Source: Apostichopus japonicus (lineage: Eukaryota; Echinodermata; Holothuroidea; Aspidochirotida; Stichopodidae). Taken from it: 64,000 nucleotides of DNA. A program made the position numbers and the translations under genes. Position 1 is the stretch's first letter. Every line of letters starts with the position of its first letter. Below the pieces are notes generated by a model, which was not told the DNA's origin, made no database searches, and worked only from the letters and a program-made list of their open reading frames with translations. Location of the stretch: the NCBI RefSeq assembly GCF_037975245.1, contig NC_092576.1, forward strand, positions 13,248,611 to 13,312,610, given 5' to 3'. This document shows positions 11,410-23,808 of the stretch, one piece after another.

Positions 11410-13100
11410 TAAGTTTTGAAAATGTTACCCGCGAGACGCGCTAAGTAGCATCTAACCCAGGTAGTGGAAGTCGTATGAAGTTTGGAGAACATGTTACCCA
11501 CCAGACGGGCTAACAATTGAACATGTTACCCACCAGACGGGCTATGTAGCAACTGACCCAGTTAGTGAAAGTCGTCTAAAGTTTCCCGGAAGACGGGAAT
11601 TTATTTCCCGCCAGACGGGTAAGATGCTTCATAGCCCGTCTCGCGGGTAACATGTTCAATACTTACCCGTCTGGCGGGAAACCTGTTCCCGTCTTCCGGG
11701 AAACTTCATGCTACTTAGACCGTCTCGCGGTTAACAGACGGGTAAGTTTTGAAAATGTTACCCGCGAGACGCGCTAAGTAGCATCTGACCCAGGTAGTGG
11801 AAGTCGTATGAAGTTTCGAGAACATATTACCCACCAGACGGGCTAACAATTGAACATGTTACCCGCCAGACTGGCTATGTAGCAACTGACCCAGTTAGTG
11901 AAAGTCGTCTAAAGTTTCCCGGAAGACGGGAATTTATTTCCCGCCAGACGGGTAAGATGCTACATAGCCCGTCTCGCGGGTAACATGTTCAATACTTACC
12001 CGTCTGGCGGGAAACCTGTTTCCGTCTTCCGCGAAACTTCATGCTACTTAGACCGTCTCGCGGTTAACAGACGGGTAAGTATTGAAAATGTTACCCGCCA
12101 GACGGGCTAACAATTGAACATGTTACCCGCGAGACGGGCTATGTAGCAACTGACCCAGTTAGTGATAGTCGTCTAAGGTTTCCCGGAAGACGGGAATTTA
12201 TTTCCCGCCATACGGGTAAGATGCTACATAGCCCGTCTCGCGGGTAACATGTTCAATACTTACCCGTCTGGCGGGAAACCTGTTCCCGTCTTCCAGCAAA
12301 CTTCATGCTATTTAGACCGTCTGGCGGGTAACAGACGGTTAAGTATTGAAAATGTTACCCGCGAGACGCGCTAAGTAGCATCTAACCCAGTTAGTGAAAG
12401 TCGTATGAAGTTTCGGGAACATGTAACCCACCAGACGGGCAAACAATTGAACATGTTACCCGCCAGACGGGCTATGTAGCAACTGACCCAGTTAGTGAAA
12501 GTCGTCTAAAGTTTCCCGGAAGACGGGAATTTATTTCCCGCCAGACGGGTAAGATGCTACATAGCCCGTCTCGCGGGTAACATGTTCAATACTTACCCGT
12601 CTGGCGGGAAACCTGTTTCCGTCTTCCGGGAAACTTCATGCTACTTAGACCGTCTCGCGGTTAACAGACGGGTAAGTATTGAAAATGTTACCCGCGAGAC
12701 GCGCTAAGTAGCATCTGACCCAGTTAGTGGAAGTCGTATGAAGTTTCGGGAACATGTTACCCACCAGACGGGCTAACAATTGAACATGTTACCCGCGAGA
12801 CGGGCTATGTAGCAACTGACCCAGTTAGTGAAAGTCGTCTAAAGTTTCCCGGAGTCGGGAATTTATTTCCCGCCAGACGGGTAAGATGCTACATAGCCCG
12901 TCTCGCGGGTAACATGTTCAATACTTACCCGTCTGGCGGGAAAGTATTCAACATGTTACCCGAGAGACGGGCTATGGAGCATCTGACCCAGTTAGTGGAA
13001 GTCGTCTAAAGTTTCCCGGAAGTCGGGAATTTATTTCCCGCCAGACGGGTAAGATGCTACATAGCCCGTCTCGCGGGTAACATGTTCAATACTTACCCGT

Positions 13101-16100
13101 TAATAGACGGGTAAGTATTGAAAATGTTACCCGCGAGACGCGCTAAGTAGCATCTGACATGGAAGTCATGTTACCCACCAGACGGGCTAACAATTGAACA
13201 TGTTACCCGCCAGACGGGATATGTAGCAACTGACCCAGTTAGTGGAAGTCGTCTAAAGTTTCCCGGAAGACGGGAATTTATTTCCCGCCAGACGGGTAAG
13301 ATGCTTCATAGCCCGCCTCGCGGGTAACACGTTCAATACTTACCCGTCTGGCGGGAAACCTGTTCCCGTCTTCCGGGAAACTTCATGCTACTTAGACCGT
13401 CTCGCGGTTAACAGACGGGTAAGTATTGAAAATGTTACCCGCGAGACGCGCTAAGAAGCATCTAACCCAGGTAGTGGAAGTCGTATGAAGTTTGGAGAAC
13501 ATGTTACCCACCAGACGGGCTAACAATTGAACATGTTACCCGCCAGACGGGCTATGTAGCAACTGACCCAGTTAGTGAAAGTCGTCTAAAGTTTCCCGGA
13601 AGACGGGAATTTATTTCCCGCCAGACGGAGCATCTGACCCAGTTAGTGGAAGTCGTCTAAAGTTTCCCGGAAGTCGGGAATTTATGCTACATAGCCCGCT
13701 TATAACCCGTCTCGCGGGTAACCTGTTCCCGTCTTCCGGGAAACTTCATGCTACTTAGCATCTGACCCAGTTAGTGGAAGTCGCGCTAAGAAGCATCTAA
13801 CCCAGGTAGTGGAAGTCGTATGAAGTTTGGAGAACATGTTACCCACCAGACGGGCTAACAATTGAACATGTTACCCGCCAGACGGGCTATGTAGCAACTG
13901 ACCCAGTTAGTGAAAGTCGTCTAAAGTTTCCCGGAAGACGGGAATTTATTTCCCGCCAGACGGGTAAGATGCTACATAGCCCGCCTCGCGGGTAACATGT
14001 TCAATACTTACCCGTCTGGCGGGAAACCTGTTCCCGTCTTCCGGGAAACTTCATGCTACTTAGACCGTCTCGCGGTTAACAGACGGGTAAGTATTGAAAC
14101 TGTTACCCGCGAGACGCGCTAAGAAGCATCTAACCCAGGTAGTGGAAGTCGTATGAAGTTTGGAGAACATGTTACCCACCAGACGGGCTAACAATTGAAC
14201 ATGTTACCCGCCAGACGGGCTATGTAGCAACTGACCCAGTTAGTGAAAGTCGTCTAAAGTTTCCCGGAAGACGGGAATTTATTTCCCGCCAGACGGAGCA
14301 TCTGACCCAGTTAGTGGAAGTCGTCTAAAGTTTCCCGGAAGTCGGGAATTTATGCTACATAGCCCGCTTATAACCCGTCTCGCGGGTAACCTGTTCCCGT
14401 CTTCCGGGAAACTTCATGCTACTTAGCATCTGACCCAGTTAGTGGAAGTCGCGCTAAGAAGCATCTAACCCAGGTAGTGGAAGTCGTATGAAGTTTGGAG
14501 AACATGTTACCCACCAGACGGGCTAACAATTGAACATGTTACCCGCCAGACGGGCTATGTAGCAACTGACCCAGTTAGTGAAAGTCGTCTAAAGTTTCCC
14601 GGAAGACGGGAATTTATTTCCCGCCAGACGGGTAAGATGCTACATAGCCCGTCTCGCGGGTAACATGTTCAATACTTACCCGCCTGGCGGGAAACCTGTT
14701 CCCGTCTTCCAGGAAACTTCATGCTACTTAGACCGTCTCGCGGTTAACAGACGGGTAAGTTTTGAAAATGTTACCCGCGAGACGCGCTACCCGTCTGTTT
14801 AAAGTCTAAAGTTTCCCGGAAGACGGGTAAGATGTTACATAGCCCGTCTCGCGGGTAACATGTTCAATACTTACCCGTCTGGCGGGAAAGTATTCAACAT
14901 GTTACCCGAGCGAGAGAGGCGCTATGGAGCATGTGACTGACCCAGTTAGTGGAAGTCGTCTAAAGTGTCCCGGAAGACGGGAATTTATTTCCCGCCAGAC
15001 GGGTAAGATGCTACATAGCCCGTCTCGCGGGTAACATGTTCAATACTTACCCGTCTGGCGGGAAAGTATTCAACATGTTACCCGAGAGACGGGCTATGGA
15101 GCATCTTACCCGTCTGGTGGGTAACATGTTCCCGTCTTCCGGGAAACTTCATGCTACTTAGACCGTCTCGCGGGTAACAGACGGGTAAGTATTGAAAATG
15201 TTACCCGCCAGACGGGCTAACAATTGAACATGTTACCCGCGAGACGGGCTATGTAGCAACTGACCCAGTTAGTGAAAGTCGTCTAAAGTTTCCCGGAAGA
15301 CGGGAATTTATTTCCCGCCATACGGGTAAGATGCTACATAGCCCGTCTCGCGGGTAACATGTTCAAAACTTACCCGTCTGGCGGGAAACCTGTTCCCGTC
15401 TTCCAGCAAACTTCATGCTACTTAGACCGTCTCGCGGGTGACAGACGGTTAAGTATTGAAAATGTTACCCGCGAGACGCGCTAAGTAGCATCTAACCCAG
15501 TTAGTGAAAGTCGTATGAAGTTTCGGGAACATGTAACCCACCAGACGGGCTAACAATTGAACATGTTACCCGCCAGACGGGCTATGTAGCAAATGACCCA
15601 GTTAGTGAAAGTCGTCTAAAGTTTCCCGGAAGACGGGAATTTATTTCCCGCCAAACGGGTAAGATGCTACATAGCCCGTCTCGCGGGTAACATGTTCAAT
15701 ACTTACCCGTCTGGCGGGAAACCTGTTTCCGTCTTCCGGGAAACTTCATGCTACTTAGACCGTCTCGCGGTTAACAGACGGGTAAGTATTGAAAATGTTA
15801 CCCGCCAGACGGGCTAACAATTGAACATGTTACCCGCGAGACGGGCTATGTAGCAAATGACCCAGTTAGTGAAAGTCGTCTAAAGTTTCCCGGAAGACGG
15901 GAATTTATTTCCCGCCAAACGGGTAAGATGCTACATAGCCCGTCTCGCGGGTAACATGTTCAATACTTACCCGTCTGGCGGGAAACCTGTTTCCGTCTTC
16001 CGGGAAACTTCATGCTACTTAGACCGTCTCGCGGTTAACAGACGGGTAAGTATTGAAAATGTTACCCGCCAGACGGGCTAACAATTGAACATGTTACCCG

Positions 16101-19100
16101 CGAGACGGGCTATGTAGCAACTGACCCAGTTAGTGATAGTCGTCTAAAGTTTCCCGGAAGACGGGAATTTATTTCCCGCCATACGGGTAAGATGCTACAT
16201 AGCCCGTCTCGCGGGTAACATGTTCAATACTTACCCGTCTGGCGGGAAACCTGTTCCCGTCTTCGAGCAAACTTCATGCTACTTAGACCGTCTCGCGGGT
16301 AACAGACGGTTAAGTATTGAAAATGTTACCCACGAGACGCGCTAAGTAGCATCTAACCCAGTTAGTGAAAGTCGTATGAAGTTTCGGGAACATGTAACCC
16401 ACCAGACGGGCAAACAATTGAACATGTTACCCGCCAGACGGGCTATGTAGCAACTGACCCAGTTAGTGAAAGTCGTCTAAAGTTTCCCGGAAGACGGGAA
16501 TTTATTTCCCGCCAGACGGGTAAGATGCTACATAGCCCGTCTCGCGGGTAACATGTTCAATACTTACCCGTCTGGCGGGAAACCTGTTTCCGTCTTCCGG
16601 GAAACTTCATGCTATTTAGACCGTCTCGCGGTTAATAGACGGGTAAGTATTGAAAATGTTACCCGCGAGACGCGCTAAGTAGCATCTGACATGGAAGTCA
16701 TGTTACCCACCAGACGGGCTAACAATTGAACATGTTACCCGCCAGACGGGCTATGTAGCAACTGACCAACTTAGTGAAAGTCGTCTAAAGTTTCCCGGAA
16801 GACGGGAATTTATTTCTCGCCAGACGGGTAAGATGCTACATAGCCCGCTTATAGCCCGTCTCGCGGGTAACATGTTCCCGTCTTCCGGGAAACTTCATGC
16901 TACTTAGACCGTCTAGCGGGTAGCAGACGGGTAAGTATTGAAAATGTTACCCGCGAGACGCGCTAAGTAGCATCTAACCCAGTTAGTGGAAGTCGTATGA
17001 AGTTTCGGGAACATGTTACCCACCAGACGGGCAAACAATTGAACATGTTACCCGCCAGACGGGCTATGTAGCAACTGACCCAGTTAGTGAAAGTCGTCTA
17101 AAGTTTCTCGGAAGACGGGAATTTATTTCCCGATAGACGGAGCATCTGACCCAGTTAGTGGAAGTCGTCTAAAGTTTCCCGGAAGTCGGGAATTTATGCT
17201 ACATAGCCCGCTTATAACCCGTCTCGCGGGTAACCTGTTCCCGTCTTCCGGGAAACTTCATGCTACTTAGCATCTGACCCAGTTAGTGGAAGTCGCGCTA
17301 AGAAGCATCTAACCCAGGTAGTGGAAGTCGTATGAAGTTTGGAGAACATGTTACCCACCAGACGGGCTAACAATTGAACATGTTACCCGCCAGACGGGCT
17401 ATGTAGCAACTGACCCAGTTAGTGAAAGTCGTCTAAAGTTTCCCGGAAGACGGGAATTTATTTCCCGCCAGACGGGTAAGATGCTACATAGCCCGTCTCG
17501 CGGGTAACATGTTCAATACTTACCCGCCTGGCGGGAAACCTGTTCCCGTCTTCCGGGAAACTTCATGCTACTTAGACCGTCTCGCGGTTAACAGACGGGT
17601 AAGTTTTGAAAATGTTACCCGCGAGACGCGCTAAGTAGCATCTAACCCAGGTAGTGGAAGTCGTATGAAGTTTGGAGAACATGTTACCCACCAGACGGGC
17701 TAACAATTGAACATGTTACCCACCAGACGGGCTATGTAGCAACTGACCCAGTTCGTGAAAGTCGTCTAAAGTTTCCCGGAAGACGGGAATTTATTTCCCG
17801 CCAGACGGGTAAGATGCTACATAGCCCATCTCGCGGGTAACATGTTCAATACTTACCCGTCTGGCGGGAAACCTGTTTCCGTCTTCCGCGAAACTTCATG
17901 CTACTTAGACCGTCTCGCGGTTAACAGACGGGTAAGTATTGAAAATGTTACCCGCGAGACGCGCTAAGTAGCATCTGACCCAGTTAGTGGAAGTCGTATG
18001 AAGTTTCGGGAACATGTTACCCACCAGACGGGCTAACAATTGAACATGTTACCCGCGAGACGGGCTATGTAGCAACTGACCCAATTAGTGAAAGTCGTCT
18101 AAAGTTTCCCGGAGTCGGGAATTTATTTCCCGCCAGACGGGTAAGATGCTACTTAGCCCGTCTCGCGGGTAACATGTTCAATACTTACCCGTCTGGCGGG
18201 AAAGTATTCAACATGTTACCCGAGAGACGGGCTATGGAGCATCTGACTGACCCAGTTAGTGGAAGTCGTCTAAAGTGTCCCGGAAGACAGGAATTTATTT
18301 CCCGCCAGACGGGTAAGATGCTTCATAGCCCGTCTCGCGGGTAACATGTTCAATACTTACCCGTCTGGCGGGAAAGTATTCAACATGTTACCCGAGAGAC
18401 GGGCTATGGAGCATCTGACCCAGTTAGTGGAAGTCGTCTAAAGTTTCCCGGAAGTCGGGAATTTATTTCCCGCCAGACGGGTAAGATGCTACATAGCCCG
18501 TCTCGCGGGTAACATGTTCAATACTTACCCGTTAATAGACGGGTAAGTATTGAAAATGTTACCCGCGAGACGCGCTAAGTAGCATCTGACATGGAAGTCA
18601 TGTTACCCACCAGACGGGCTAACAATTGAACATGTTACCCGCCAGACGGGATATGTAGCAACTGACCCAGTTAGTGGAAGTCGTCTAAAGTTTCCCGGAA
18701 GACGGGAATTTATTTCCCGCCAGACGGGTAAGATGCTTCATAGCCCGCCTCGCGGGTAACACGTTCAATACTTACCCGTCTGGCGGGAAACCTGTTCCCG
18801 TCTTCCGGGAAACTTCATGCTACTTAGACCGTCTCGCGGTTAACAGACGGGTAAGTATTGAAAATGTTACCCGCGAGACGCGCTAAGAAGCATCTAACCC
18901 AGGTAGTGGAAGTCGTATGAAGTTTGGAGAACATGTTACCCACCAGACGGGCTAACAATTGAACATGTTACCCGCCAGACGGGCTATGTAGCAACTGACC
19001 CAGTTAGTGAAAGTCGTCTAAAGTTTCCCGGAAGACGGGAATTTATTTCCCGCCAGACGGAGCATCTGACCCAGTTAGTGGAAGTCGTCTAAAGTTTCCC

Positions 19101-22100
19101 GGAAGTCGGGAATTTATGCTACATAGCCCGCTTATAACCCGTCTCGCGGGTAACCTGTTCCCGTCTTCCGGGAAACTTCATGCTACTTAGCATCTGACCC
19201 AGTTAGTGGAAGTCGCGCTAAGAAGCATCTAACCCAGGTAGTGGAAGTCGTATGAAGTTTGGAGAACATGTTACCCACCAGACGGGCTAACAATTGAACA
19301 TGTTACCCGCCAGACGGGCTATGTAGCAACTGACCCAGTTAGTGAAAGTCGTCTAAAGTTTCCCGGAAGACGGGAATTTATTTCCCGCCAGACGGGTAAG
19401 ATGCTACATAGCCCGCCTCGCGGGTAACATGTTCAATACTTACCCGTCTGGCGGGAAACCTGTTCCCGTCTTCCGGGAAACTTCATGCTACTTAGACCGT
19501 CTCGCGGTTAACAGACGGGTAAGTATTGAAACTGTTACCCGCGAGACGCGCTAAGAAGCATCTAACCCAGGTAGTGGAAGTCGTATGAAGTTTGGAGAAC
19601 ATGTTACCCACCAGACGGGCTAACAATTGAACATGTTACCCGCCAGACGGGCTATGTAGCAACTGACCCAGTTAGTGAAAGTCGTCTAAAGTTTCCCGGA
19701 AGACGGGAATTTATTTCCCGCCAGACGGAGCATCTGACCCAGTTAGTGGAAGTCGTCTAAAGTTTCCCGGAAGTCGGGAATTTATGCTACATAGCCCGCT
19801 TATAACCCGTCTCGCGGGTAACCTGTTCCCGTCTTCCGGGAAACTTCATGCTACTTAGCATCTGACCCAGTTAGTGGAAGTCGCGCTAAGAAGCATCTAA
19901 CCCAGGTAGTGGAAGTCGTATGAAGTTTGGAGAACATGTTACCCACCAGACGGGCTAACAATTGAACATGTTACCCGCCAGACGGGCTATGTAGCAACTG
20001 ACCCAGTTAGTGAAAGTCGTCTAAAGTTTCCCGGAAGACGGGAATTTATTTCCCGCCAGACGGGTAAGATGCTACATAGCCCGTCTCGCGGGTAACATGT
20101 TCAATACTTACCCGCCTGGCGGGAAACCTGTTCCCGTCTTCCAGGAAACTTCATGCTACTTAGACCGTCTCGCGGTTAACAGACGGGTAAGTTTTGAAAA
20201 TGTTACCCGCGGGACGCGCTACCCGTCTGTTTAAAGTCTAAAGTTTCCCGGAAGACGGGTAAGATGTTACATAGCCCGTCTCGCGGGTAACATGTTCAAT
20301 ACTTACCCGTCTGGCGGGAAAGTATTCAACATGTTACCCGAGCGAGAGAGGCGCTATGGAGCATGTGACTGACCCAGTTAGTGGAAGTCGTCTAAAGTGT
20401 CCCGGAAGACGGGAATTTATTTCCCGCCAGACGGGTAAGATGCTACATAGCCCGTCTCGCGGGTAACATGTTCAATACTTACCCGTCTGGCGGGAAAGTA
20501 TTCAACATGTTACCCGCGAGACGGGCTATGTAGCAACTGACCCAGTTAGTGAAAGTCGTCTAAAGTTTCCCGGAAGACGGGAATTTATTTCCCGCCATAC
20601 GGGTAAGATGCTACATAGCCCGTCTCGCGGGTAACATGTTCAAAACTTACCCGTCTGGCGGGAAACCTGTTCCCGTCTTCCAGCAAACTTCATGCTACTT
20701 AGACCGTCTCGCGGGTGACAGACGGTTAAGTATTGAAAATGTTACCCGCGAGACGCGCTAAGTAGCATCTAACCCAGTTAGTGAAAGTCGTATGAAGTTT
20801 CGGGAACATGTAACCCACCAGACGGGCTAACAATTGAACATGTTACCCGCCAGACGGGCTATGTAGCAAATGACCCAGTTAGTGAAAGTCGTCTAAAGTT
20901 TCCCGGAAGACGGGAATTTATTTCCCGCCAAACGGGTAAGATGCTACATAGCCCGTCTCGCGGGTAACATGTTCAATACTTACCCGTCTGGCGGGAAACC
21001 TGTTTCCGTCTTCCGGGAAACTTCATGCTACTTAGACCGTCTCGCGGTTAACAGACGGGTAAGTATTGAAAATGTTACCCGCCAGACGGGCTAACAATTG
21101 AACATGTTACCCGCGAGACGGGCTATGTAGCAAATGACCCAGTTAGTGAAAGTCGTCTAAAGTTTCCCGGAAGACGGGAATTTATTTCCCGCCAAACGGG
21201 TAAGATGCTACATAGCCCGTCTCGCGGGTAACATGTTCAATACTTACCCGTCTGGCGGGAAACCTGTTTCCGTCTTCCGGGAAACTTCATGCTACTTAGA
21301 CCGTCTCGCGGTTAACAGACGGGTAAGTATTGAAAATGTTACCCGCCAGACGGGCTAACAATTGAACATGTTACCCGCGAGACGGGCTATGTAGCAACTG
21401 ACCCAGTTAGTGATAGTCGTCTAAAGTTTCCCGGAAGACGGGAATTTATTTCCCGCCATACGGGTAAGATGCTACATAGCCCGTCTCGCGGGTAACATGT
21501 TCAATACTTACCCGTCTGGCGGGAAACCTGTTCCCGTCTTCGAGCAAACTTCATGCTACTTAGACCGTCTCGCGGGTAACAGACGGTTAAGTATTGAAAA
21601 TGTTACCCACGAGACGCGCTAAGTAGCATCTAACCCAGTTAGTGAAAGTCGTATGAAGTTTCGGGAACATGTAACCCACCAGACGGGCAAACAATTGAAC
21701 ATGTTACCCGCCAGACGGGCTATGTAGCAACTGACCCAGTTAGTGAAAGTCGTCTAAAGTTTCCCGGAAGACGGGAATTTATTTCCCGCCAGACGGGTAA
21801 GATGCTACATAGCCCGTCTCGCGGGTAACATGTTCAATACTTACCCGTCTGGCGGGAAACCTGTTTCCGTCTTCCGGGAAACTTCATGCTATTTAGACCG
21901 TCTCGCGGTTAATAGACGGGTAAGTATTGAAAATGTTACCCGCGAGACGCGCTAAGTAGCATCTGACATGGAAGTCATGTTACCCACCAGACGGGCTAAC
22001 AATTGAACATGTTACCCGCCAGACGGGCTATGTAGCAACTGACCAACTTAGTGAAAGTCGTCTAAAGTTTCCCGGAAGACGGGAATTTATTTCTCGCCAG

Positions 22101-23808
22101 ACGGGTAAGATGCTACATAGCCCGCTTATAGCCCGTCTCGCGGGTAACATGTTCCCGTCTTCCGGGAAACTTCATGCTACTTAGACCGTCTAGCGGGTAG
22201 CAGACGGGTAAGTATTGAAAATGTTACCCGCGAGACGCGCTAAGTAGCATCTAACCCAGTTAGTGGAAGTCGTATGAAGTTTCGGGAACATGTTACCCAC
22301 CAGACGGGCAAACAATTGAACATGTTACCCGCCAGACGGGCTATGTAGCAACTGACCCAGTTAGTGAAAGTCGTCTAAAGTTTCTCGGAAGACGGGAATT
22401 TATTTCCCGATAGACGGAGCATCTGACCCAGTTAGTGGAAGTCGTCTAAAGTTTCCCGGAAGTCGGGAATTTATGCTACATAGCCCGCTTATAACCCGTC
22501 TCGCGGGTAACCTGTTCCCGTCTTCCGGGAAACTTCATGCTACTTAGCATCTGACCCAGTTAGTGGAAGTCGCGCTAAGAAGCATCTAACCCAGGTAGTG
22601 GAAGTCGTATGAAGTTTGGAGAACATGTTACCCACCAGACGGGCTAACAATTGAACATGTTACCCGCCAGACGGGCTATGTAGCAACTGACCCAGTTAGT
22701 GAAAGTCGTCTAAAGTTTCCCGGAAGACGGGAATTTATTTCCCGCCAGACGGGTAAGATGCTACATAGCCCGTCTCGCGGGTAACATGTTCAATACTTAC
22801 CCGCCTGGCGGGAAACCTGTTCCCGTCTTCCGGGAAACTTCATGCTACTTAGACCGTCTCGCGGTTAACAGACGGGTAAGTTTTGAAAATGTTACCCGCG
22901 AGACGCGCTAAGTAGCATCTAACCCAGGTAGTGGAAGTCGTATGAAGTTTGGAGAACATGTTACCCACCAGACGGGCTAACAATTGAACATGTTACCCAC
23001 CAGACGGGCTATGTAGCAACTGACCCAGTTCGTGAAAGTCGTCTAAAGTTTCCCGGAAGACGGGAATTTATTTCCCGCCAGACGGGTAAGATGCTACATA
23101 GCCCATCTCGCGGGTAACATGTTCAATACTTACCCGTCTGGCGGGAAACCTGTTTCCGTCTTCCGCGAAACTTCATGCTACTTAGACCGTCTCGCGGTTA
23201 ACAGACGGGTAAGTATTGAAAATGTTACCCGCGAGACGCGCTAAGTAGCATCTGACCCAGTTAGTGGAAGTCGTATGAAGTTTCGGGAACATGTTACCCA
23301 CCAGACGGGCTAACAATTGAACATGTTACCCGCGAGACGGGCTATGTAGCAACTGACCCAATTAGTGAAAGTCGTCTAAAGTTTCCCGGAGTCGGGAATT
23401 TATTTCCCGCCAGACGGGTAAGATGCTACTTAGCCCGTCTCGCGGGTAACATGTTCAATACTTACCCGTCTGGCGGGAAAGTATTCAACATGTTACCCGA
23501 GAGACGGGCTATGGAGCATCTGACTGACCCAGTTAGTGGAAGTCGTCTAAAGTGTCCCGGAAGACAGGAATTTATTTCCCGCCAGACGGGTAAGATGCTT
23601 CATAGCCCGTCTCGCGGGTAACATGTTCAATACTTACCCGTCTGGCGGGAAAGTATTCAACATGTTACCCGAGAGACGGGCTATGGAGCATCTGACCCAG
23701 TTAGTGGAAGTCGTCTAAAGTTTCCCGGAAGTCGGGAATTTATTTCCCGCCAGACGGGTAAGATGCTACATAGCCCGTCTCGCGGGTAACATGTTCAATA
23801 CTTACCCG
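13101..23808. repeat. Large higher-order duplication, units of 5432 and about 5276 bp
   Basis: Unit one is 13101-18532 and unit two 18533-23808. Rare variants recur at a fixed offset: TAATAGACGGG at 13101 and 18533, and GAGCGAGAGAGGCGC at about 14908 and 20340 (offset 5432). After a 155-base deletion in unit two near 20510 the offset becomes 5277: CCCGATAGACGGAG near 17129 and 22406, CAGTTCGTGAAAG near 17749 and 23026. Confidence 0.85.
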
